Shown one piece after another: positions 36,301-48,228 of a stretch of 64,000 nt of DNA (its first letter is position 1; every line of letters begins with the position of its first letter). A program made the position numbers and the translations under genes. The stretch covers positions 158,996,484 through 159,060,483 of the forward strand of contig NC_035446.2 of NCBI RefSeq assembly GCF_002127325.2, in the 5' to 3' direction. The notes below the pieces were generated by a model. The model was given only the letters and a program-made list of their open reading frames with translations. It did no database searches and was not told the origin of the DNA. Source of the DNA: Helianthus annuus (Eukaryota; Streptophyta; Magnoliopsida; Asterales; Asteraceae).

Positions 36301-38550
36301 TGCGAAGCTCTTGGGATTTTTAGTTTAATCAATGTTTTTTTGGTATATTGCGATTTGGTAGGCATCGGGTGTGCTTTTGTGATCATCTTTGAATGCTTGG
36401 TTAATGAGTCAAGTCATCACTTTTAATGAATTTGATTGGTTTGTTGTACTATCTTAGGATAATGACATGGTCAAATTATTATAACTGTAACCATTATTTT
36501 GTTTTGGTATCTTGCCTGGGCCACTTGTACTCCATCTTAATTAGTGAGATTACTAACTCTACATTTATGACTCCTTTACCAGGTGATGCGCGTGTGCCCG
36601 ATAACTACGCAGATGAGGTACTTTTTCGCTTTTTGATTCCATATCTCCATTTGTACCTGTTTTTCTTTTTATATATGTGTTCAATAGTAATTTATTTGTC
36701 TTATCAGCCACTTTTCCCAAAAATGAAAGGATCGTTTCTCCAAATCTGTCTCCAAATCATTCGACTCACTTGACCCGTTTCATTTTGACGTAGTTTTTGA
36801 GTTATAAGTTCTTTTCATATACAATGTGTTAATAACGGAAATAAAAACTCACCCCTTACCCACATCATCTTGAATAATAGTTTATTGTTGATTTTTAGCA
36901 CTTATTAGTTATGAAAAACCCCCAACAGATATAAATAATGAACCAAAAAAAAGCTGATTATATACGTAAAATGTTTTTAACTGGGCACAGTAACCACCTA
37001 TTTTGCGCCTACTCATCCACTAATAACAAAAATGAAAAAAGAAAAGGAAAGAACAGGTCATGCCAAGTTACTAACTCCAAACAGAAACTCATTTAGTCAT
37101 GGTCAATTATGTAGCATTCTCAAGAGCAAGTACAACTCCTTATTAATACACAAGAAAATGAACCCCATTATTCTATTTTCCCTATTTAAATTTGATTGCA
37201 CCTGAGAAAAGGTCTTTCATTCATAAGCTATCCTTTAATATGCTACAAAAGAAAAGATGAAATAGCTAAACAACTCCAGTGCGGATCCAAACAGAACGCT
37301 AACATGACAAGGTGAAGCCTACCCACGTGTTCAATGCTGCCAGAGTCACCGGTCGTCTGAATGTTGACTGATGTGTGCCGCACAAGGTGGTATGTGTTTA
37401 ATTTTGATATGGTTTTGAATAAGTGTGTGTGAGCCCTATTGATGTTGATTGGTTTGTGTTTCAGGGTCTCTCTCTGTGTGTGAAGGGATGCTGAATTTAT
37501 AAGACTATCAAAAACGCAAACATGGATGGTAACAGTGAATACATCATCCTGGAGTAGAAACCAATCCTTAAAGGGGGTAATAGTTACTCAATTTGTTTGT
37601 TTTTTTAAACTGATTGAGTGGTTCATTAGTGCTTAAAATTAACATACATTACACACCTGTTTTGTTCTTCAAGAATCTTGAACACTTGGGTAATTGTGGG
37701 AAAGTTCTTATCTTTATCATACTATGCATAAATAGAATATTCTTCTAGGACCTTCTTTTGAAATAAATAGTGTTATTTATGTAAGTAAAGTTTAGACATG
37801 GTGTAGAATGGCATGCTGGGAAAGGATAGCATGACACTAAGGAGCTTAAGTTGAAATGGTTATGGCAACAAATTGGGTTGGTTAGTTAAGAGTCGGCACC
37901 CTTTGTTACACGAATTCAAGAAAACATACTTTTGGCTCTATCTGGTGTATCAATGTTTGAGTTGAAGGAAAATGGTTGATTAATAAGTTCATTTGAAATA
38001 AGAAAGGTTGACTTATAATGAGTTTACATGGATCATAGATGCAGAATTATGATGTGAAAGTGAACTTGAGGGAAAAGAGATTTAGTTACAAAGGCTTGGA
38101 GGTTGCCTCATATGGTTAAATAATTGTATCTAATGATGATAGGTTGGCGAAGAAGAAAAGAGAAATAGGTAAAGTAACATCCATCAGAGAAATGTGAAAT
38201 GGAATACAAAGAACAAATAAAGCCTTATTTTAATTTAAAAAGGTTGATTAATTATTCTTTGTTTTTATTTGTATATTTGTTGTGTTTGTGTTATTCATGT
38301 AGCCCTACCTGTAACTTATACGCATTGTTAAATGATATATTCACTTTTTCTTGACAAAAATACAATATACAATGCAAATACCTAAATATATGATGTTAAT
38401 CCAATAAGAAAGAATTATATTAAGTTTGATACATTGCGTATCCGCGGGTTTGATACATTATGTACCTGGGGTAGAGGGATGATTTCGTTACTTGAACGTT
38501 TATTTCTTTCAAAGGATTACTTCAATAAATTAAACTTATTCATTTGTGTT
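36301..38550. other. AT-rich region without recognised genes
   Basis: Short open frames (for example 36426-36773) lack motifs and codon bias and are probably chance. Helitron interior is the likeliest explanation. Confidence 0.35.
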
Positions 38551-38587
38551 TTAGTCCACCCGCGAACCTCGCGGGTTCTTAAACTAG
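38551..38587 (+). mobile_element. Helitron 3' terminus 1 (hairpin plus CTAG)
   Basis: ACCCGCGAACCTCGCGGGT forms a near-perfect hairpin, followed by TCTTAAACTAG and then T. This is the standard Helitron 3' end structure. Confidence 0.75.
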
Positions 38588-38790
38588 TAAGTAATATAAA
38601 CGTTCTTATATGTTTTAATACAATTTTTAAGATGGTTACGTGTTTCTAATATTAAGGTTAATTGCCTTTATTGTTACACATAATCACTTTCTATTATAAA
38701 TTTTTAGTCTCATCATAGATAGAAATTCTGATTACATTTTTTTAACATATACATAAACTATTTTATTTCATTTTTTAAGTATATCATAAA

Positions 38791-39853
38791 ATGGACAAGC
38801 TTGGGTCTGAATTGATTGTGGACGAAATTTTCACAAGGCTGCCTGCAAAAGCTACAGGTCGTTTCAAAGGTCTTTCCAAATTTTATCGTAACGATCTTTC
38901 AAATGATAATTTTGAGATTATGCATTCTCGGCGAATTCTAAGTTCGCTACAAAAGAAGCCTCTCTCCTTAAAAGATAACTCAATTGTTGTTGACAACATA
39001 GTAGGCGGGAATTGCAAGCCGATACAACCAAAACCATAATTTCTCCATTGAATGTCCATCCTTCTTTCTTACGTGTTATAGCGTCCTTTAAAGGTCTGCT
39101 ATTAATTTGCAATGAAAGGTTTTGTTGTGAGCTCACACTTTGGAATCCAACAACAAGGCGCTTTAAATTTTTGGCCGACGACTACTTTGATCGTAATTTC
39201 GGCGAAACGCTGATACTGGTGGAATGTACTTTGACGACTCGAACGATCTCAAAGTTCTTCACATCAGACGTTACCGTAATGTTGTTAATGCTCGAGTTTA
39301 CTCACGTCGCCGTGAGTCATGGAGAATGATAAATTCATTGAACGTAACTAATTTTGCTTCAACATATTACTCATGGTCTCCCGGAATTTATTCGGGGAAA
39401 AACATATATTTCATGGTTTCCAATTATTGGTTTCCACCAGGTGAGAGACACATAGTAGCTTTCGATGTTCTTTCCGAAACTTTCAGCACTCTTCCTTTTC
39501 CCGAGGTTTTGGAAGTGAATCCTTGGCAAGGACATTTTTTGAGCATTGCAATGAAGCTGCATGTGATTGTTGTTCGACGGTCTGATAAGCTATTTGTTGA
39601 TTTGTTCAAATTTGAAGATGAGGCTTGGATCAAGGTATTTTCTTTCAATACGCCTCATATTGTTGATTATCTTGAAAGGCGTCGAAGGACTAATATAATT
39701 CAAGACAACAAGTGGCTCATAACAAGCATTTGGGGTGATATTGTTGAAGTTGACCTTTGCAACGAATCTTTCAAGTACCTCGAACATGTTGATGACTACA
39801 CTGGTCCGAAAGGAGCCTTATTTATCGAGACCACTATGTCGCCTATAGTTTAG
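38791..39853 (+). pseudogene. F-box protein with F-box-associated region, two frameshifts
   Basis: F-box proteins choose substrates for SCF ubiquitin ligases through binding SKP1. The first segment (38791 to about 39012) has the F-box, with LIVDEIFTRLPAK at residues 8-20 and LSKFYRNDLSN further on. A shift near 39012 moves to the frame with LLLICNERFCCELTLWNPTT, typical of F-box-associated domains. A second shift near 39220 gives the remaining beta-propeller-like region ending at the stop at 39851-39853. Full length would be about 350 residues, normal for the family. It sits between two Helitron 3' ends, so capture by a Helitron is possible. Introns could explain one break, but GT-AG borders were not convincing. 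Confidence 0.75.
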
Positions 39854-40160
39854 AAATTTTTATTTTATTGTTTCAAGTTTTTTTATATTATATCCTTCTT
39901 AACTTGAATAAGTAAAGACCTTTTTAAATTTTCTTTTTTCATTGGTTTAATACAACATTTGAAGTTATGTGTTGACCTCATTTCTTTTTTTGTTGGTTTG
40001 TAATATTTAAAAAATAATGAAGGTTTCATATACAAATACTTAATGTGTAACGAACATCATGTAGATGTACTATTGGGACTTGCTCATCTCTCAAAATATT
40101 AGGCTTAACAAATCACATTTTAACGCTTGTGTGTTTAAATTATTTTATGTGTTTAGTTGG
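39854..40160. other. Spacer between F-box pseudogene and Helitron end
   Basis: AT-rich, no feature recognised. Confidence 0.35.
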
Positions 40161-40199
40161 TGTTTAGCCACCCGCGAAGCTCGCGGGGTCTTAGGCTAG
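40161..40199 (+). mobile_element. Helitron 3' terminus 2 (hairpin plus CTAG)
   Basis: CCCGCGAAGCTCGCGGG hairpin, then GTCTTAGGCTAG and T. Same subfamily as the terminus at 38551-38587 (both preceded by a TTTAG-CCA phrase). Confidence 0.75.
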
Positions 40200-40648
40200 T
40201 AATAGAGATAAATAAGCACTTGAAATTTAAGAAGCGTGAAAGGAATATTATTTAACTGCTTTATGTTTGATATTATTATTATTATTATTTTTAGAATGAT
40301 TTTCTAACTTTATAAAATATCATCTATATATTTCAGGTTCAAGGTTCATGTGAGGGTTCAAGATGAAACCGGTAGTGTGTCTAAACTTAATCAGTCGACA
40401 AGTTTAATGTATTCTTAAGTATAATGCGAATGTGAATTCATTAAATAATTTCACATCATATTTTACATATAGATGTAGACAAAAACTTTCCACATTATAA
40501 ACTACTTAGGTTATTTCTATATCAAACATGTACACTAACACATACTGTCTTTAACATTGTTTTATAAAGATATGTAACTAAACGCAAAAAATTTAAATGA
40601 TATATTATAATATGTTTTTTAGTATTTGATTTCGATCGTTATTAAACA
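40200..40648. other. AT-rich spacer between Helitron ends
   Basis: No coding region. A TTA/TTATT microsatellite-like run occurs near 40272-40291. Confidence 0.35.
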
Positions 40649-40680
40649 TACCCGTGTATTCACACGGGTCTTACAACTAG
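40649..40680 (+). mobile_element. Helitron 3' terminus 3 (hairpin plus CTAG)
   Basis: ACCCGTGTATTCACACGGGT hairpin, then CTTACAACTAG followed by T. This end type differs from termini 1 and 2 and is the one most often paired with TCTATATTA-type 5' ends, such as that at 33786. Confidence 0.75.
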
Positions 40681-40709
40681 TAATATAGTATAGATAAACA
40701 AATATGAGG

Positions 40710-41019
40710 TAGTGGTGGAGTAGTGGTGGAGTGGTTGAAAAAAGACTTGGTGTTCCTTGTGACACAGGTTCGACTCCCACTATCCCAATTATTTTCTACG
40801 GCATCCAGTTGAATGGCGAATACGGGTGGTGCCGGTTCGTCTTGGATGGAAGGCGAGGTTTTACCGATTATTCCACTGTCGTGCCTTCTGGTGGGTGGAG
40901 GTCGGGTTTCCGCGCATCTGGGAGAGGTAAGAAGCTGGCGGTGGTCGAGTAGTCGACCTTGGCCACAGCACCCGGTGTCACGGTGGTTGGCACGTCGTTT
41001 CTTGCCGTTCAAAAAAATA
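40710..41019 (+). mobile_element. tRNA-derived SINE
   Basis: A-box-like TGGTGGAGTGG (40724-40734) and an exact B box GGTTCGACTCC (40767-40777) at the spacing of an internal RNA polymerase III promoter. The body of about 240 bp has no coding function and the 3' end is a short A run after CCGTTC. Flanking duplications could not be fixed because GTAGTGGTGGAG is itself duplicated at the 5' end. Confidence 0.75.
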
Positions 41020-41432
41020 TACAAGGGTGGAGGGTATCATTCAATCACTTTAGGGTGTTTGAGTTACCGTCTAGCCAATAATATCATGTCATGTCAAGTC
41101 CTCATTCCACTCTCCATTTTGTACTCAATCAATGGAAATAATTCAAACACTATTAGGGTGTTTCAGTTATATATTTTTTAATTATTCATAAATCAATCCC
41201 ACTCAAACAATCGGTGACTATACACTGAAAAAGGGACTCACCGAACACCGAAAAAGGGGCGACGGTCATTAACCGCTCGGTGAAATCATATCCCCCGAAG
41301 GGGTCCCCGACATCACTCCGACCACACTAATAAACAAATATGGCAGTCCCAGTCCCATTCCCAGATCGATGCAAGCTTTTCCTATAAAAAGTAAATGTAC
41401 GGGTATGTGGAAATATATAGTTTGAATGGATA
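41020..41432. other. Spacer, no feature seen
   Basis: Phrases such as TAGGGTGTTTGAGT and TAGGGTGTTTCAGT (41042, 41155) suggest the ends of a small repeat, but it cannot be delimited. Confidence 0.35.
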
Positions 41433-42346
41433 AAGATTTTGGGAGTTTTTTCCCAAAAGAGTAGGTGGAAAAATTATTTACCAAAATGGGTGATTTGAAA
41501 AATAATTACCAAAATAGATGTTTTGCAATGACTTTTTTCCCAAATTGGTGAGGGTGGAAAAAATATTTACCAAAATGGGTGATTTTAAAAAAAAAATATT
41601 AAAATGAGTGTTATTTCTTATTTCTTTAATATTAACTAATCTATTATATATTTTTTTTTCAATTAACCTAATATGTTTTTAATCTATTTTCTCCAAAGAA
41701 TTACTCTTTATATTGTATTTACTTGTTAACCAACCAAAATATAATTCTTTTTTCATAACATTTTTTCTTTTATTTCCTTTTACATTTATGTGAGCTAAAT
41801 TATTCTAATTTTAGAGATGTAAACAATCACTAAAGTAGCAAGTTCATTTTCATAATGTTAATCGAACAAACAATCAAACACAAACATGGTTTTCTTTTTT
41901 GTAAACGAGGCATGTGTTCATGTTTACATCAACCCATTGTTAATAAATTTATGTAACTTTAGGAAATACTATATATGGGTTTTCATTTGAATTGGTAATC
42001 AACTACATGAACAATAGTAAATGAAAAATTAATCTCAAAAAAATTAAATTAAAACAGTAGATGAGAGCTCTCAGTTTGTTTTAACATGGGTTTCTTTATA
42101 AAAAAAGAAAAAAATATATATAATAATTAATAAGTTAGTTAAAAAAATCTATATAATGAGTTAGATGGAAGAAAAGAATATAAATGTGATAGGTTGATTA
42201 AATAAAAATAGAACAATTATAACATATTAGTTAAAAAATAAAGAAATATAGAAAAACCCCTATTTTGGTAATTATTTTTCAAATCACCTATTTTGGTAAA
42301 TAAGTTTTCCACCAACACCCTTTTGGGAAAAAACTCAAGATTTTGG
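41433..42346. mobile_element. Mutator-like MITE E1 inside a LINE relic
   Basis: The element proper is 41443-42336 (894 bp). Ends GAGTTTTTTCCCAAAAG and the inverted CTTTTGGGAAAAAACTC. AAGATTTTGG is repeated on both sides (41433-41442, 42337-42346), a 9-10 bp target duplication as in Mutator elements. Subterminal ATTTACCAAAATGGG words repeat. No coding region. Confidence 0.85.
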
Positions 42347-44105
42347 AGTGATAAATAGGTCCATAAAGCAAAATTGGGTTGGGAAAGTTGGTGATGGAAA
42401 TAAAATTTAATTTTGGCTTGATAAATGGTTGGGAAATGATACTTTGCAAAATATATTCCATGTTGTATATGCACTAGCAAAAAACAAAAAAAAAAATGAG
42501 TGTAACCCAAATTATGTGTAAAGTGGGAAGCACAATACAATGGGCCTGGGCATGGAAGAAAAAAACACGAATACGGAACAGGGGTGGAGGGAGATTGGAA
42601 GACTTAGGTCGGAATTGGGAAAGTACAACATAAGGGATCGGCCAGATGAATGGGAATGGGGTACGGAATGGGCGAACCATTCAATGTAGTTGTTGTTCGA
42701 AGGGAGATAGGTCTGGCAAACAAAACAGACAATGATAAGGAATGGGAGTACTAGAATAATTGGATACCACCGAAAATAAATCATTTTGTGTGGAGGGCAT
42801 GTTTCGATAGAGTTGCGTCAAAAGAGGCATTAGCAAGGCGGGGTGTACAGATCGTCAACCAGCTGTGCTGCAGGTGCGGAAGAACGGAGGAAACTACGAA
42901 CCACATGCTAGTAACCTGTATGGGCACGCAATTACTTTGGGGGCAAATTTTTGTTTGGTTAAAAATACCATATCGCAACAGCAAAGCATCATGTAACGAG
43001 ATACTTAAGACGATAACCAACTCAAATGGGTCGAAACAAAGGAAAAAAAGTGAGTTTTTTCCCAAAAGGGTGTTGGTGGAAAACTTATTTACCAAAATAG
43101 GTGATTTGAAAAATAATTACCAAAATGGGGGTTTTTCTATATTTCTTTATTTTTTAACTAATATGTTATAATTGTTCTATTTTTATTTAATCAACATATC
43201 ACATTTATATTCTTTTCTTCTTTCTAACTCATTATATAGATTTTTTTAACTAACTTATTAATTATTATATATATATTTTTTCTTTTTTTATAATGAAACC
43301 CATGTTAAAACAAACTGAGAGCTCTCATCTACTGTTTTAATTTAATTTTTTTGAGATTAATTTTTCATTTACTATTGTTCGTGTAGTTGATTACCAATTC
43401 AAATGAAAACCCATAATATAGTATTTCCTAAAGTTACATAAATTTATTAACAATGGGTTGATGTAAACATGAACACATGCCTCGTTTACAAAAAAGAAAA
43501 CCATGTTTGTGTTTGATTGTTTGTTCGATTAACATTAAATAAATGAAAATGAACTTGCTACTTTAGTGATTGTTTACATCTCTAAAATTAGAATAATTTA
43601 GCTCACATAAATGTAAAAGGAAATAAAAGAAAAAATGTTATGAAAAAAGAATTATATTTTGGTTGGTTAAAAAGTAAATACAATATAAAGAGTAATTGTT
43701 TGGAGAAAATAGATTAAAAACATATTAGGTTAATTGAAAAAAAAAGAAAAAAATATAATAGATTAGTTAATATTAAAGAAATAAGAAATAACACTCATTT
43801 TAATATTTTTTTTTTTAAAAATCACCCATTTTGGTAAATATTTTTTCCACCCTCACCAATTTGGGAAAAAAGTCATTGCAAAACATCTATTTTGGTAATT
43901 ATTTTTCATTTCACCCATTTTGGTAAATAATTTTTCTACCTACACTCTTTTGGGAAAAAACTCGAAAAAAGTAGTGGGGGCGATCTTCCTAACAACTATG
44001 TGGTAGCTTTGGAAGGCACGAAACGACAAGAAGTTTAATGGCAATAGTGCGTCAATCGCAAAGATAGTGCTCGACGTTAAAAAGAACTCGTTCATTTGGA
44101 TAAGG
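42337..44105 (+). pseudogene. LINE ORF2 relic (reverse transcriptase C-terminus and zf-RVT), copy 2
   Basis: The upstream part has VGDGNKI-FWLDKWLGNDTL, a phrase typical of the segment between LINE reverse transcriptase and zf-RVT; the zf-RVT phrase CCRCGRTEETTNHMLVTC follows. It is interrupted at 43052-43963 by MITE E2 and resumes at GTAGTGGGGGCGATC. It matches 23990-24464 but extends farther upstream. Confidence 0.8.
43052..43963. mobile_element. Mutator-like MITE E2, inverted relative to E1
   Basis: About 912 bp, the reverse complement of E1 with minor differences. Flanks AAAAAAAGT / GAAAAAAGT match 8 of 9. The copy-1 LINE relic has the uninterrupted site (AAGGAAAAAAGCAGC near 24360), so E2 is a later insertion. 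Confidence 0.85.
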
Positions 44106-44345
44106 CGTAGATCAAAATATAGTTGTTTGAATTGGGAGAATATATCATAAGCATTGGCGAAGCTTGACCCCCCGTTTTTTTCCGAAATCGGGGGTGGGGG
44201 AACGTATATATCAAAAAAATTCTATACGAAGTTACTGTTCATAACACTACGCATCAAAAAGTTCAGGTGGGGCGGACGCCATCGAAAAGTAAGCTACGCC
44301 CCGGAGCATAAGTGATCCATTTGGTGAGTTGTTAGTAATATCTCT
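44106..44345. other. Sequence present only in duplication copy 2
   Basis: Lies between ATCAAAATA and ATATCTCTTTGAGG, which are adjacent in copy 1. Contains a C run, a G-rich run and GCTACGCCCCGG. Possibly a small insertion. Confidence 0.4.
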
Positions 44346-44743
44346 TTGAGGGACTGGAATGAGATCTAAAAGAACAATAGAGGGTGAGAATGTAATAAAA
44401 CAATAACCGAAGGATAAGAATTATAAATAGATATTATCAGCATATTTGTTCCGCCTTCTTGTGTCGACGAAGCTGCAATCGCTCTCTGTTCTCCTCTACG
44501 AACATGGCTGTAAGTATCGATCCTTCATGCTTTTAGTTTCACTAGTGTTTAACTTTTAGTTTATGATGACAGTATGTATGCTTTCAGTCGATTTTAGGAA
44601 TACGATTTGTGTTTATACCGTTCAATTAGGGTTGACTAATTAGAATGAAGCTTTGAAGGCTAATCTAAGAATGTAAGTTAGTGTGTGTTTGATTAGACAT
44701 GGATTTATGTTTAACTGGTGGCGATTTATGGTTTTGTGAATTG

Positions 44744-45057
44744 ACTCCTTTGGCTTTGTTAGCAACAGAGATTGAGATTAATAGGAAGAAAAACTAAGAC
44801 ATGGATCTTTTAAGTTTGTTAAAACAATGCATCAGGTACTTTTGGTGCTTCCATGATATAGTAGTGTCCAAAGTTGTTAATAGCGATGATGGCGGGCGCT
44901 GTAGCGAATAGCATAGCGTAGCGCTGGATAATCGCTATAAGATGTTTAGCGCTCAATAGCGTGAAATAGCGACAATAAGGTTTTTTTTCCTTTTTAAAAT
45001 AGATTATTAAAAACCGAATTTTTAGGCATTTTAATCAACCAAACAGCTGTAATCTTC
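44744..45057. other. Start of the 7 kb segment unique to copy 2
   Basis: No gene seen. At 44886-44985 GCGATGATGGCGGGCGC and repeated AGCG words look like one end of a GCG-rich MITE, with no partner end found. Confidence 0.35.
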
Positions 45058-45292
45058 ACTAATTATGCTAGTCCAGGCCAAATTTCAATTTTGTACCAAT
45101 TACGTCTCTGATGTTCTTGAAACATGCTAATTCCGTCCCAAAAACTATGGTTGAATCGAATAATTGGACAAACCACATGGATGAAAATGGGAGTTAACTC
45201 ATGTTTTTTTTGGACGGAACTAACATGTTTCAAGAATGTCAGTGATGGAAATGGTACAAATATGAAATTTGGCCTGAATTGGCATAATTGAA
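45058..45292. repeat. Foldback repeat (two 80-bp inverted arms)
   Basis: The left arm (45058-45140, with GGCCAAATTTCAATTTTGTACC) is the inverted counterpart of the right arm (45208-45292, with GGTACAAATATGAAATTTGGCC). Probably a small DNA-transposon derivative. Confidence 0.7.
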
Positions 45293-45316
45293 CAAACGAA
45301 AAGGACGAAAATGGCA

Positions 45317-45907
45317 ATTAACTCCTTGGTTTAGAAAAGCACGAGGGCGCTCCGAAGCGTTTTGGTTCCAAAAGCTTTAAGCGAAGCTTCAAGCGCGAAG
45401 CGAGAGCTTCACGTACACGAAGCGCTCAAAATAAAAAAAATAAAAAAAAAAAATAAAAAAAATATTTGTACACATCAATATGACATATTCTACTTGTTAA
45501 TCAATAATAAACACAAAAACATGATTAAAAAACATACTTAACACATAAAAAACATAGTTAAAACATAAATTAAAGTCGATTATTGGAGAAAGTATGAAGA
45601 ATTGATGGAGAAGAGGGAGGGAGCGGCTGAAGATGTTTACTAACGTTCTTTTTTAGGGTAAAGAAGTCGCGGGCCTCAGTTAAACCCTATTAGAGACTAT
45701 TGGGCCTAAATAAAATACCCAAATCTTACCTGATTGGGCTGAAGCGTCGCTTCAAACCAATGACGCTTCGGGCTTAAAGCGCGCTTCAAAACGCTTCACG
45801 TGATTTGTCGCCTCAGAGCAAAAAAAGCGAAAGCGAGAACCCTAGCGCTTCATCGCCTCACGCTTTAAGCTCGCTTAAAGCTCGCTTTTTTAAACTAAGA
45901 TTAACTC
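45317..45907. mobile_element. hAT-type MITE, AAGCG-rich family, copy 2 (575 bp)
   Basis: The element proper is 45325-45899. Ends CTTGGTTTAGAAAAGC and GCTTTTTTAAACTAAG, exact 8-bp duplication ATTAACTC on both sides. Subterminal phrase GCTCCGAAGCGTTTTGGTTC is shared with copies 1 and 3. Confidence 0.9.
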
Positions 45908-45939
45908 ATTTGAAAAAGACCACACAAACCGTGTACCTG

Positions 45940-46330
45940 CAGCTACCATTGACTGATTCCAATCTGTACCTGCCTCTATGATTATGAAAGATCTTTAAGG
46001 CGTCAACAGCTGCATCTGACTTCACTGGAAGTTCATAAACAGAAACACAAAGATTTGTAAATGGATTTTTCTTTAGTTCAGGAAGTTGGGTCGCAGGGAC
46101 AGATTTGGGCATTGGTTTGATAGGTGTATTGGCGATGTTTCTACTTTCTATAAGTGAAGCAAGGTGCTTCATGCATGATGACTTCTTCAGATTTGATGCT
46201 TCTTATAACATGCATTTCAAGTTCCCCAATCTTCATTTCCACCAGGTCTATAAGACCATTCACTCTAGCAAAAGCATTTGTGTCTAAATTCACCACCCGG
46301 TAACAAAAACAATGAGACCACTTGATGGCG
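45940..46330 (-). pseudogene. Unrecognised gene fragment, frameshifted
   Basis: On the minus strand a frame with an amphipathic, acidic segment (NGLIDLVEMKIGELEMHV) breaks near 46205 and continues in the next frame as SCMKHLASLIESRNIANT, then a Pro-rich linker and NLCVSVYELPVKSDAAVDAL. Codon choice and amino-acid mix look like real coding sequence, and a GTAC donor-like site follows near 45945. I do not recognise the family. It is probably an exon remnant inside the segment that carries the PPR gene. Confidence 0.4.
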
Positions 46331-46601
46331 CCTTCATACTCGCACCACGAGACCCCTTTTCTTTTTATTGCAATCAAGCCATGAAAGTTCAATACTTTTA
46401 TCTGTGTAACAACAGCTCCTTATAATCACAGTGAGAAACATTGGTTTTGCTTTCCATGTGTGCCCTATGTACCCTCTTGTCTTCCTTTTTGAACAACCAT
46501 CCATAAACATAATGGAAAACAACCGTTTAGATTTCCATTTGTACCACGTATACCCCCGTGCCTTCCTTTTACAAACGATATATTTCCTTAAGAACACCTC
46601 A

Positions 46602-47221
46602 ATCTATGTTGTCAAAGGCGCAAGGCGCACTTAAGGCGCATAGGCCTCGCCCGGAGCCTAGGCGCAAGGCGCTTAAAAAGCAAGGGCTTTTTTAAGCGAG
46701 GCGCATAGTATAAATATATTATTTTTAGAGGTTTTAGATATGTTCTATACTTGTTTAGGGTTAGTTTAATAATAAGTAATAACAATTATTACATTAATAT
46801 TGTGTTTACAAATGTAAAAAAAATTCTAATTTGTATATATAATTCATATAAGAAAAAGGAAAGATGTTTAAAAAAACTAAAATATAAAATCTGTACATAA
46901 AAAATATAAAATATAAAATATAAAATCATTACATCAAAATTTAAAAGGTAGTAATACTAAATTATATCAATACAATAGTTTTAAACAAGGAAGGAATCGT
47001 GTATTCAAATTATCAATAGTAAAAAGAAAGGAAAGCCCAAAAAGTCAAATATAACAAAAATAAAAAAAGGAAGCTCAATAATAAATAAATAAACCGTTTA
47101 ATAAAACCCTGATGTGTGAATAAAGCCCAGATTCTCGCCTGACCAACCACCAGGCGCTATAGCCACGCCTCGCTGCGCCTGAGCGCCTAGGCGCGCGCCC
47201 GACGCGCTTTTGACAACATAG
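46602..47221. mobile_element. GCGC-rich MITE with CTATGTTGTCAAA ends
   Basis: The left end CTATGTTGTCAAAGGCGC is inverted at the right (GCGCTTTTGACAACATAG). Subterminal GGCGCAAGGCGC and CCTAGGCGC words are inverted between the ends; the centre is AT-rich. No clean target duplication. Style similar to the AAGCG-rich family but with different ends. Confidence 0.7.
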
Positions 47222-48228
47222 AGTTGAGTATAACCAAATCGACTCGTTGTCTGATTTGAGACGACCGAAACGAGTCCATATACAACCCATGGATCACGAT
47301 TGAGTGAATCTTCTTATATAGACCACATAGATAAAAATCATTATATAGACATCAAAAGCAGTTCAGTTCACAGTCAACAATCAAATGCATTTTGAGCAAC
47401 ATACCATTTATTTGTACTGAAAAAAAGAGCTAATTTTATCATTTGCATATTACAAAATTCAAGTAGAATCATATATATCTATATTAGAAGCAGCATCCCC
47501 AAAAAAATGTTACAAAAAAACAGTTCCTAGTGTTTGAAAAAAAAACCAAGTGTTTTTTCTTTCCAGACTTCCATCAATGCAAGAATGTTTACAAGCTGCA
47601 CGCTCTGACCAGATCTGACTCAAAAAGGCGAAACAAATTACATATGATAATCACAATAAATATAAGCAAGGAAACTCTATATGCATGGGTGCATTACAAA
47701 AAAAAGACTTGAACAAAACTACCTAAAAAATAAAGACTGCACCGCACTTTTGTACGGATTTTGAATAAATAGTGTTGCTACTACAAGTTGAAGCACTTTT
47801 GATGAGCAAACACGAGTGAATAGAACCAACGTCAAGTATTATCTCTTCTACTATTCACATATGTCGGGCCAACGGAATATTAAAAGCGTCAAACAAATAG
47901 AGGATCGCGGCTCTTGTTCACAAAGGTTTTCAATCAAACTTACATCACTACTTAATTGGTCTGGAAACTTAAAAGCAAAAACCAACTTTATGATCCAACA
48001 AACTTTGTTCCAGTATAATGGTTTCAGATACGTAAAGTAGAAAACAGAGGCGATTGCATGCCATCATGTTTGAAGAAATGAAAAAAATATGTAGTTAAAA
48101 TGATAAATTATAAACTGTAAACCAGTGACATGCTAAACTGTTATCAGATGAATAACATTTAAAGGCATTAGGCAAGAGATATAATTAATTCAGGGGCAGA
48201 TAGGATCAGAGTAGTGCGATGGTGTGCC
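47222..48228. other. Region without recognised genes
   Basis: Resembles untranslated or intronic DNA in base composition. No motif or frame of note. Confidence 0.35.

Noticed and set aside
40677..41181. Two overlapping frames of 115 and 122 codons
   Set aside because: They cover a tRNA-derived SINE.
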